Assembly: GCA_012845835.1 (NCBI GenBank)
Contig: JABAKD010000025.1
Location: forward strand, 18,341,476-18,405,475
Direction: 5' to 3'
Length of the DNA: 64,000 bases
Source of the DNA: Undaria pinnatifida
Lineage: Eukaryota > Sar > Phaeophyceae > Laminariales > Alariaceae
Shown piece by piece: positions 36,101-48,100 of the stretch. How positions within the stretch are numbered: the stretch's first letter is position 1; each line of letters begins with the position of its first letter. The notes beneath the pieces are model-generated. The model was not told the origin of the DNA and ran no database searches. It worked only from the letters and a program-made list of their open reading frames with translations. Both the position numbers and the translations under genes were made by a program.

Positions 36101-39100
36101 ATGATGTTTAGCTACCATGAATGATTCTGAAAATATCGGCCATCAATGCTCATGACTACCAGGTAGCTGCCATCAATGACTATGATTAGATGTCATGAAT
36201 GGTTGTGATTAGAGGTCACGGATTACTACTATGTATTAGTAGCTACCATCAATGATTGTGACTAGTTGTCATAAAATATTATGACTAGCTGGCATCAACA
36301 ATTTATGACGAGCTGTCTGATCATTGACGTCGTCAATTATTATGCTTAGCTGTCATCAATGATTATGACTAGAAGTCACCAAAGTTCATTATTGGCTGTC
36401 ATGAATTATTACGATAATAACAGGTGGCAACAACGAGTATGATTAGCTGCCATCAATGAATATGATTCGCTGTAATTACTGATGACGAATAGCTGTAATC
36501 AATCATTATTGCCCGTCATTATTAGTATGATCAGCTGCTATGAATTATTACAATTACCCGGTAGCTGTGTGATTAGCTGTCATCAATGAAAACGATCAGC
36601 TGTCATCAATGGTGTTGCCTTCGTAGCAAGAACTTGAAACACGGCTTTGCATCTAAACGTTCGGCCACGACTCACTCTCGTCCAGCTCGGATATTCCACG
36701 CTGCTGTAGCTAGCTGCATACTACAGAGTCGTACCAATAGTATCAGCAACACAAGCATAGGTGCAGGTTGGGTTCTACCTCTTCAGAAGTGCACCCACGT
36801 CTTCGGGTAAAAACTACGTGGAGTCAGTGTGCGACACATACTTTTGCAGTGGCTTCAAGAGCTATTAATAATCTCCCGATTCAGTTCGTACCGTAAACAA
36901 CGCGGCAAACGCGCGGGCACCGTGCCTGCATAGCGATAGTTAAGTCCTTCGAAGGCTTCCGTTCAACCCTGGAACCATTGGTAAAAAAAAAACGGCACGA
37001 ACTCTTGTGTTTTCGCAAACAACGAAGGTGCTTATGATGCCTCGAAGGCTGCCGTTCAACCATTTTACCATTGCAAAAAAAAACGAACTTCTTAAGCATC
37101 TTTCGCAAGAACAAAAGTGCCAATAAATGCATTCCGAAAAAAAAACACACACACAATATTTCCAAGTAGCTTATCGCAAAAACGAACGTGCAGCTCTACA
37201 GGGATGAAGCCAAGCATGCGTCACCTTGAGAATGTTGGTGTGCATCTCCAGGCCCTTTTTCTGCTCGAGTAACTTCGGCAGCGACTCAACGGCGTTGGCA
37301 AGCTCCTGCGTCGCCTCGTCCCCTCCTCCCCCGGCGGCTCCACCGAGGTTACCGACCCCCAAGCCGGTCGACGCCGCGTCGGCGTTGATCCCTGCTGCCG
37401 ACGTCCTCCTCCTGATATCCTCCTCCTGTTGAACATGGAACAAGGTTGCAGTTCATGAAAAAAAATATGAGCGGTGTAGGTTTTTCATGACAAAAATACA
37501 GTGCAGGGTGATATGGAACAAACTGGAGAAAACGAGGACGCCATGTTTCGGACTGTTATCAATAGAATACAACCTCTGCGGAGTAAGACAAGTTCAATTA
37601 AAACTGACCACCCGGGTGAACGCGAAAGTGACAAGAGCAAAATGAACGCCTAAGGGGTACAGTGCCGTAGGGCCATAGAAAACGCCAAAGACACACCAAC
37701 GGTGCTGCAGCAGTGTATCTGGGCGATCAGATGATCTAGATTATTTAAATCGTGATCTGTCCGATGTGATACCGCTGTCCCTGGTATGCTAAACTATTGG
37801 GCTGTGAGATAGATGGCTGGACAAAACGGGAACTTAATAGCCATTTGTCGGGTGGCGAGGTAACTCAACGAACTGACGTAAGTCTTGGCAATAAAAATAC
37901 GTACATGAGTTGAGCCACAAGACACGAAGAGCTGTGCTGCCGAGAATACTGCCTTCTGCGCGCAGTAAAACGACATAAGAACACGACATACATATTAATC
38001 AACAACAACGCCAACATAATTGTTCTGTTTAATGTATAGAAACATTACCTTCTGCGTGACGGCGGCCAGCTCTGATCCATTCGCTTCGATGGCCTCGGGA
38101 AAGGGCGAGCCCTTGAAGCGGCGGTAGAATGAATCCTAAGAACACGAGAAGCGATGCGAGAGGACCGGGACAGCTCGGTCACTGAACAAGAAGGGCGCGC
38201 CCAACAACGCGAGGGCAACCTATCGGAACATGGTGCAAACACAAGTTGCGCCTCTAGCCCATTAAAAGGCGGCATGCCGCCTCGCGCTCATTCAAGGGCG
38301 GCGGCTACGTGCACACACCTCTCGCCCGCGGCCGTTGCTGCTGCTGCTGCTACTGTTGCTGCGGCTCTACGGGCGTCAAGACTCAGATCACTTCAATCCA
38401 TGAATTGGTGTTCGGACACAAAATATCCTCCCACATTGCTACTACTGGTACTGCGGCAACCATAACGGCTACACGGCTGTCAACTCTTTTACTACTGCCA
38501 AAACAATCCCACACAATTTTTCAAGTAATTTATCCCCAAAAACCGTGGACGCAGTTCCAACGGGGCCAAGTGTCAATAATTTCATCCATGGCTTCATTCT
38601 CGCAACACAAATGTCGTCATATACATCATACATTTTCTGCGTCGACGTCGTAGGTCTTGGATCGTTTCCCTTGGCCATTCTTTCCTTCCATTTTCACCGT
38701 GACTCGGTTCAATCGGTGGTCGAGCACGTCGTCCACCAGCGCTTGGTACGTGCTGGGATCGCGAAAGCACCACCACACGATAACACGGTGTACAGGATCG
38801 AATCAAATCAGCCCGTGAAAAAAAAACATTCCAAATTATAGAACAAACTTGGTAAGCCTTACCATATATTAATAGCAGAGTAAGGAAGGTACGGTAACAT
38901 ATGCGGCTTGCTACACGCGCGGGGTACCGGTACAATAGAGGTCAGCACCACCAAACGGAATTGAGGATCGGATCAAATCAGCCCGCAAGAAAAGCCTCAT
39001 CATATTCACAGCAGAGGATCAGCCAGGTATATACGATAACTGATGCGGTTTGCTACACTCGAGGGGGTACCAGCACGTCGTCTGCAAGCGCTCGATACGT

Positions 39101-42100
39101 GCTGGGAACCGCGAGAAAGCACCACCACACGACAAGGAATGGAGGACCGGATCAAACCAGCCGGTGAGAAAAGCCATGCGAGTACCTGGAATATGACAGT
39201 AGAAAACCAGCGAGACAAGATTACTGATACGGCTTGGTACCTTCGCGGGTGTCCGTGAGAACAGCCTCAACATATCATTGGTAAAAAATCAGCAAGGTGC
39301 AATAACTGATGCAGTTTACTAAACGCGCGGGGCACGACACCGATATGAGAAAGGTAATTGAAAGCTCCTTGCATCACACAATCTACTACGCCCAACGTGG
39401 TCACACTGCGTCCGAGTTCGATGGCTGAAGTTGGCGACCGATCGCAAAATAAGCCACAACAATTGCACACTCGTCGAGGTCGTTTGCTGCAACACCCACC
39501 CAAGTGCTCAGTGTCGATACTCGGCGCGGTCATGATGCGACGCCACCGACATTACAACAAACTCGCACCCGGGCAATTTGTTGCGGACAATCGAAGCAAG
39601 CTACGATGCGGGTAGCAGTTCTAGTGCTATCTTTATGGACTGACGGGGCTCCTAAACCGAGCTAGAATACCCAGTATTGTAGGAAAAAGTCATCCCACGC
39701 TAAGGTTGCAGCAATTTCTAAGACGTTTCTGGGCTCTTAACATGAGCCCAATATCTCACGCGAAACGTGACTTCTTCGAACACATTCGTTCGCGCAACCC
39801 GACCAACCTTTCTGTGCACCAGCCCTATTAATAGAACAAATACCAGGTATACTCGTAAAATTATCATACTAACCGATAGGTCCACACTTGAGGGGCTCCA
39901 CCGGTCAGACACATCGGTCACATCGGTCAGACACGTTTGCTCAAAAGCGCAACCCCCACCGGGGGGTGATTCAACACCATTGGGGTTTGCAAGACTACCA
40001 GGCTTTCATTGCATAGCTAGGAAGCGTGGTACGACAGAGCTGTCACTTTTCCGCCAAAAACAGTTTATGAAAGACGGGGCTCCTTAACCCCTTTAGAACC
40101 CCAAAATCCCTCCCTATATTAATCCCAAGTAATTTGTGTCCAAAAACGGGTTTTCAATTGTAAAGGCGTTATAACCCAAAATCGTCGGAATAACGTCATT
40201 TTTTTTTTGCAATCTTTGTTTTTGTATACCTATATAGCCCATGGGTCTGGGGTTTGTCCATCGGGTTGCACTTTCAGTTTACCCTGTACAAGGCAAGAGA
40301 GGTTTTGGCTTAAGAAAGGTATAGAGCTCCTTACGTGGGTAGGAGTCTCATAGTAACGTGGTGTCATCTGTACCGTGGCATACTTCCTACACTGGCGGTA
40401 ATCTTCAGGTGGAACTTTCATTCTTCTCGAAGTCAGTATAGAACTCAACTAAAAGGCTCCAAAAAATAAAATAGTTTGCAAAATAATGTGCACCCCCTGA
40501 CGTGGCTGCGTGAAGAAATGTATGTCACCTGTTGTGCCGGAGCGCAGACACGAGATCCATGCCCCGATGCATTACGACCACAAGCGGCCTCTGGAACCCG
40601 GCGGCCCCTGGCGAATTAAACGCCGTCCCCCCACCCGTGAGGTGGTCGCTGATGAGCTGCAAGAGGAGCGGGCAAGACGAAGCGTGTGTTGGTTGACGTG
40701 CAAGCACGAAACTCATCGGCCAAGGATATGTACGTCCCAGGTACCGGGTGACTCTAATCGAACAGGCACTTGGTACCTCTTACGTAGCAAGTACCGCTTG
40801 TGGTACGACTACTATTTACGGTACACATATACCTCGTACCAGGTATGGCACAGATACCTCTTAAGTTACAGGTTCCTGTTACGGGTCGGGTACCTCTTAT
40901 GGCACAGATACCTCTTTAGGTACAAGTACCTCTTACGAAACAGTTGACCGTAAGCCGTGGTAGTCATCAGCACTACCAAGCAACACCAACACACCATGAC
41001 TTCCATCGTCACTGACGGACCTGCCACTACTAAAAAACGCTGGGATAATAAATGCCAGCACTGAAAAACTAAAACAATCCCGCATTAGACCTAGAATCGA
41101 CTAAACGCCCGCAGGACGCCGAGCAACGAACGCAACACCGTCTAAACAAGCTGCTGCACTATATACGCAAAGTACCGCCCAGCGCAAAAAACTCGAGCAA
41201 CGATAACCTATACGGGACCCATGCAAAACCACCGAAAAAATGGGGATGAGTGCGACATTTTCAAGTGACAACTAATAGGAAAAGCGTGCAGCAGCACAAT
41301 TAAAAGCATCCCCATCCTGCGCGCCAGTGGTACAGCTCCTTGCGCTGCGGTTCGGAAGAACCCCCTACCCATTTAGCCCCGAGCTGCCGCGTGCGGCCGA
41401 TGCTCTAAACACCATTACATCATTTTCGGTCGGCGTGTTTTCCCTCTGAAGCCCCAAAAGAGCTTTAAAAAAAACTGAGATGTTACGCACCTTGCTGAGT
41501 TGCTCCGAGATCATCTGCGTCGGCCCTCCGGGAAGCGCGCGAATGATGGGCACCCCACCCACCGTCGCCAACACCCCAAACAGAGCGCTGGCTATGCTCC
41601 GCATGTACGTTGTCACCTGCTTGTGTTGTGCAGAACAAGACTCTTAGTCAGAAACAAAACTACTGACCCAGGCCGAGTTTTGTGTATGAGAGAGGGTGAC
41701 GTTTTACACTAACTTCACGAGAAACAGACATTATATATTGACCCAGGCTGAGTTTCTTGTTTGGGAGAGGGTGCATTCTAAACCAACTTCAGTATGACGG
41801 CTCCCGGATTTCATAGATCCCTGTAATTAATCGCCTGCCTTTGTTATTACCTTGTTCCTTATTGGGTGTGTCCTGTCCTGTATGATATGAGAGGCTACTC
41901 CTACTACAGTAGCTGCAAACGCTGGGCGTGGCTACGTCCTATGAAAGCGTACACCAAACCCCTCGCACCTGCACAAGATTCGTGGAAACGACATAAACCT
42001 ACGTTTGAAGAGAAGGGACGCCTTCGTAAGTTGTGAAATTTCGGCCGGCCTCTGCAGCAAACACCAAAAACATAACTCTACGAAGATACCAAGGCAGGTA

Positions 42101-45100
42101 TTTGTTTGTTACAGGTTGACACAAGTTGACAAGATATGATCGAATCCCAAAGTATACATGGTACCAGTTATATTTTGGCAGGGATTCGTGTTGCCGCAAA
42201 TTAGAGTGCGAAACTATCGGTAATACCGCAGAATGATCAATCGTGAGAACCGCACTCAAGAACGGCTACCGCAAAAAAAAAAAACGTCAGGGGATGGATC
42301 GCTACCATCTCCTTGCGAGAATGCGTAAAAAAGATGAGTTTCAAATATAAATATATACGGAGGCGTTTTTATTCAGCAGCTTCTGCTAAACCTTCAACAA
42401 CCGCATTTTTTTCGAGAACCTCGTATGGGGTTGCAAAACAATCGCGAACCGGGACCGGTAATACACATACATCCCTGCATTTTTTACTGTTAGAAGGAAG
42501 TAGTGGCTGAAATCACCAACAGGTCGTTATTTAGTAGTTCCTTCCAACGAACAGTTCACGAAGCTCCCCATTTGGACACCATGCGCCTGCAAACGAGAAA
42601 AACCTGCCCGTGATGAACATCACGGTGAAAAACACACGATCGCGTGCAACTACTCCCAACAGGACATCGCAAGGCGCAGGCCGTGTTGAGCAAAAAGAGG
42701 ACACTCACCTTCGCGTCTCTTGGCATGCATAACCATAACCCTAACCCCAACCCCAACCCTAAGCCGACCTGTACGGACGCTGTCCAGAATAATCTACCTG
42801 TAGCTTTTTTGTCTTTTGGAAAAATGTCAACCGTAGGATATTTTAGCTTCCGCACTAAATAAATACCATCTACTTACACGTGCCCCGCATATACTAACGA
42901 CGAGCGCTCACCTCCGCATCTGGGCAGGTCGGATCGTTGTATTGGATGTATGACCCTGGTCGGTCAAGGCTAAAGAGGCGGTGCTCCAAGGACACGAACT
43001 CCAAGTTCTGGTCGAAGATCTTGGAGATCATGTCTACGCTGCCCTTCGCCAAGGTTTCTCGCGCTAGGAGCTCCATGAGGGGCCGCTCTAGCTTGCTAGA
43101 AAGGTTCAAGTATAGGTTGCTGCGGCGGACGGGGCAAGGCGAGTGTGGTTCTTGAGGAAGGAACGTTGTTGAATGGACAACGTGGTGAGATAAGAAGTAC
43201 GTTTAACATGGTCTGATGTTTGCACCGCTACTAGACTACAGCGGCAGCGGTAATGTCGAATATCTTGGGGATCATGCCTACGCCGCCCTTCGCCAAAGTT
43301 TCACGCGCTAGGAGCTCCATGAGCGGCCGCCCAAGCCTGCTAAAGGTTCAAGTGCACGTTGCTGTCGCGGGCAGGGCGTGGATCGTTGTCAGCGCGTAGG
43401 CGTTGTTCAGTTGACAATGCGGAGAGGCATGCAAGCTGTTCAGTGGACAGACTAGCTTTATAAAACATGTAAGTATGATACGGTCTGCAGTCCGCAGCGC
43501 TACGTACTACCCAGCAGTAGTGTTTCGAGATCAGCAGTGTCATTAGGGGGTAACTCCCCTGTCGCTGTGTACCGTTGCTCTGGGTTGTGCCAGATCCCAC
43601 ACGAGAGCCAAGCACTAGGCAGATGTTAGTCTGCCGCTGCAATCAAGCTCCGAGCTTCGACGAGCTATTAATAGGGACAGAAAGATGCCCCAAGGGCAGC
43701 GGTGTGTTTATTAGCAGGTACTCCGTTGTGCCAGTAAGCAATGTACCTATCCTCAAAACGGTGGCCTCCCACTCTTGGCTCTTGGCAGTATAAACGCGAA
43801 CCAAAGCAGCACCAGGTATGCTACTACCCCTTGGGACTGCAAAGGGAAAGCTTCTCCAAAAAAATGACAATTATGACGATTGCAGCATCGGCCACACGAA
43901 GGTAATGGGGCTACTGCAGTATTGCACTACTGTGGCGGGAGATGCGCCTCAACGTAGTAACGTAATAAGATCAATAAGATGAACGACACGCTTGCAGTAT
44001 GATCATCATCATTATCAGAATCGTCATCATCATCATGCTTGTACTGTTCCACGCTCTTCCTGGTAGGTTGTAAATACTTCACTTCTCGGTCTTTAGGTCG
44101 CAGTATATGGGCCACAAAAGGGCTAATCGCTGTTAACAGTATGACAAGTATGAACAGTAGGGTTCGCAGCGTTGCCGCAAGCGGCCACAACAGCACCAAG
44201 AGCCAGTTCAGCATTCATCTGACCATTCCCGACAGAGGCATGTACAACATACTCGTACACATACCACGAGAGTTTTGCAAACAAAATATAGGCGTGGCTC
44301 TAGTGTACGATACGTATTCTCACCTGTATAATCTCTTGCCAGAGTCGGCCGCGATCCGTCGCATATTGTCAGCGGTTGGGCGGCAAAAGTATATCGCAGG
44401 CACGTCAGGAATGGCCTCTCGCTCCGTTTCCAGCTGTACAGAGTATACCATTAACCAGTAAAGACAAACGAGGAATATACGATAGCGGTGGTAAGCGACA
44501 GAATGAGGGCAAGGGACTCCTTCGGGGTAGCAAAATTGATGTAAAATTACTGCTGCGCTTAATTAAAAAACATAAAAGGGCGGCAGAAGCATATCGCTGG
44601 CACGTCAGGGATGGCCTCTTGTTCCGTTTCCGGCAGCGTGTGCTACAAACCATGAAACTATAGATGGGAAGTGATGGAAAGCGACAAGATGAGCGCAAGG
44701 CGCTCCTTTGCGGTAGCAGATTTGATATAAGCTCAATGCCATGAAGTATTAGGGCCAGCTAATGACGGACAGCCGCGGGACGACGGCAGGGGGCTCCTTC
44801 GAGGGGATGTAGCAGAAGGATGTAAACTTAATGCTGCTCTACAAAATCTAGAATGAAAAAAAAACAGCACTGCAGACCAACCACCCTGACGGCTGAGATT
44901 TTCTCCTTGCAGGTGGTGGCCAACCTCTTGTGCTCTTCGAAACTTCTTGACCCAAACATTAACCTTTCATCGCGCCTCCGCTTCCTCAACGAACGAAAGC
45001 CATCATGGCGGAGATGCCACGCATTATGCCATGAAATGTTAGCCTCGCGCGTATGGTGATTGTTGTAGCCGGTACCAGCAATCAAAGTGTCCCCTGATCG

Positions 45101-48100
45101 TTGTGCACACAAATGAAATTTGATACCTTGGTACCTTGAGCCAATCATAACCACGTTGAACGAAAGCAGACGTCAACATTAATCTTTTTACCAGCCAAAC
45201 GAGATACGTCGTGAGTAGTCAACATAATTCCACCAGTTAACACAATTTTTGTATACGAGCTTAGGCTATTAATAGCCTGTACAGTAACAATTGATATGTT
45301 ATACTAATACCTGGTAGTTTACAGTATACAGAAAGGTACTGGAAGATAACAAGCAGTAGTAAAAGAAGAAGCAGCAGTAGAAGCAGAAGCAGCAGCACCA
45401 CCACCACAGCAGCGAAGGATGGAAATATGATGCCCTCGAGCCTGCCGCTACGGGTCTCGGCGTCTCCCATCGTCCTCCACCTGCTGGCAAACCAAGCCGC
45501 TCTACTTTCGTCTTGGATGGTAGTGTTTGTTGCGTAGCTAGGTTCTCGGTCCGATTGACGAGCTTCGACCCCCTCAGTGCATTGAATAGTAGCCGCGCCA
45601 CGTGCCCGCATCACGTTGTTCTGGCGTCGCCTCAACGTTCGATAGTCGCCGCGTTCTGCAGGTATGTCAGCGCGGCAGATTCTCCCCGCCTCGTGGAACG
45701 TTTCCTAGAGAGGTGCGAGCGACAATAGTCCATACTCTCCAAGTTGTTTTTGGCTGCTACGTATAAATTCCTTCGATTCGGCTTTCTGCTCCAAAAAACG
45801 GAGCACATCAAAACGTTGGTTCTCGGCCCCAACTTATTGTACATACAGGCTGGTTCACGTGAAAAAAAACAAAGGTATTCCCCGGCGAATGCCCACCCCG
45901 TTTTTCCGATTCAGACCGTGCATTTTTGCACACGTCTTCTATGCGCCCCTGCGAAGACCTCACCCAATGCTTTATTTTTTTTTGCCTGATTTTTCGTCAG
46001 TTAAGACGTTTCGGAAAATGTGGACCACCTTAGCCCAATTAGTTTCGGCGAAAAATAAATAAATAAACAACTAAACGAGGGGCAGGCCTCGGGATGGGCA
46101 CGTAGAACACGTGTGCAAAATTTCAGGGTCTTTTTCTCAAAAACGGCGTGGACATTTGGACTTTGGCGCGTAACATGAGTAAGATACGTTATTTCCTTCA
46201 AATGACTTAGTTTTAGTATAGGATCCAGTTTTTTCGCTAGATTCTGCATAATGTTGAACACAGGCAGGTCAGATCTTCGATTTTTGGGGCGGAAATGACT
46301 TGGAGTACGTCCAACCGGATCGTGCAAAATGCGGCGCAATAATTTTTTTCGTCCCCGCTGGGAAAAAGCCTGCCATTGGTCGATACGAGTTTCGCTTCGA
46401 GAGACAGCCCGAGGCCCGCAATGCTTTGTTGGCCATGTCACCCTCTTCCACTGGTCATGGGCGTAACTATGATATCAAATATTCGCTATTTGACTACATA
46501 TTGTGAGCGGTATTCGTGGAGGAGATAATTTGCGGGTGTCACTCGAACCAGTCTTTATTATGGTGGGGTTTCTTGTGCGCCGAAGACTACATCGAAGGCA
46601 ATCACGGGTCCTGCATGGACTTTTTTCCCTGCTGTACTGTTTACATAGCTAGCATACATTAAATGTCTTAAACGTCACTTTTCGGGGTCCTCAAAAAGCA
46701 GGTCAATAAACGCAATAGGACCCGTTCTAGAAAAAGCGATTTTACACATATTTTCCCAAAGAGTGAAAACTTACTTCCCACCGACCGTATCGTAGCGTTT
46801 TTCTAACATGTTTCAGTTCAAGTACAGTATAATTCGAGCTATTTTGGATCCAACTAGAAAAAGTCCGCCTTTGTTGGCTGTTGGAGTGGTTGGTTGGTCC
46901 GGTTTTGGTCTCATGGTTGATAATTTTGTTAAACAGCCATGCCATTCTTTAGTAGACGTTACCGGTAGGTACCTTACGCGCAACCCCAACTGCACCAAGG
47001 TATACGCCAACCTCTCTGGGACTTGAGACCGCAAACCTGTGGGGGGAAAGTGCCGATTACGGCATCGACCAACACGAAGCATCCCGAGCCGCTGCTGTGG
47101 GTAAGGCATGTAGCCGAACTGCAATTGCGCAATTGGAACGTATGGGAGCTGTGCGACACGCGTGCAGCAGAGAGATAGTCGCGCCGCTCCACGCTCTTCC
47201 TATGAGTAGTCACTAGACAAAAAGATAGCACAAGTCGTTTCGCTGGTCGCTACACATGGGCCCCAAAGGTTTACTTATGTACCTACTGCTGTATGCACCC
47301 ATGCTCGACCCATTTACCCATGCTACAGTTGTCGCTGGCAGGTGCACGTAACACGGCAGGGGCGGCAGGCTAGTCGGGGCATTGTATAATACTTCTGAGC
47401 AGTGTTAGCGTCTATATTCGCTACTACCTGGTACTACTCTGTGTAGTGTTTAGTGTTCACCAGCATGTGCAGCGTAACGCCCTGTTTCCGGAGTTGCGTG
47501 ACGTGCAGCAGGGTGGAGATGATGTTCCGGCAAGGCTTGTCGTAGACCAAGACCTTCCACTGGTCGGACCACTCGCCAACCTGCCCCGCTCGATTGCCTG
47601 TAACCGTTTTGGCCATCATAAACAGGAGTTGGCATCGAAATCAGGAGGAGCAGCTCGGATCGTGTAACCAGGGAAGCAACTACTATTAATATTATTGAAA
47701 TAAACGTGCTATTAATATTAATAGCTCAGCAGGGGAGGGCGGAAGATGACAACGTGAAGTTTTTCATTTTTCTAATAGAAAACAAGTTAACGTCGGACGT
47801 ACCGATGTACTCTATCCATTAATACAACTACTGTTGTAGGGGTGCCCACTACATGTCCGACCGGACTTTGAAAACTCGACTAGCAACCGTTGTTGGCGTC
47901 GTAAAACAGGAGGCAAGGCTCGGACGGTGTAGGTAGCGGTACAACTGGACGTGGAAGCGCAGCAGGGTGGAAGGAGACAAGGTGGTGACGATAGGTAATC
48001 CTCCGATGTACCTCGTACTATAGACTATATCGAAAGGCAACCCTAACCCTCATGTCCGACAGAGGTGGGAAATATCTGTCTGGAAGCGTTTTGGGTATTG

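Noticed and set aside
36100-36610. CRISPR array
   Set aside because: Units are short, contiguous and degenerate with no unique spacers; it is a minisatellite in a eukaryotic intron.
46001-46441. 146-codon minus-strand frame in SLY1 intron 2
   Set aside because: It overlaps the foldback repeat; reading frame is open in both directions and shows no conserved motif.
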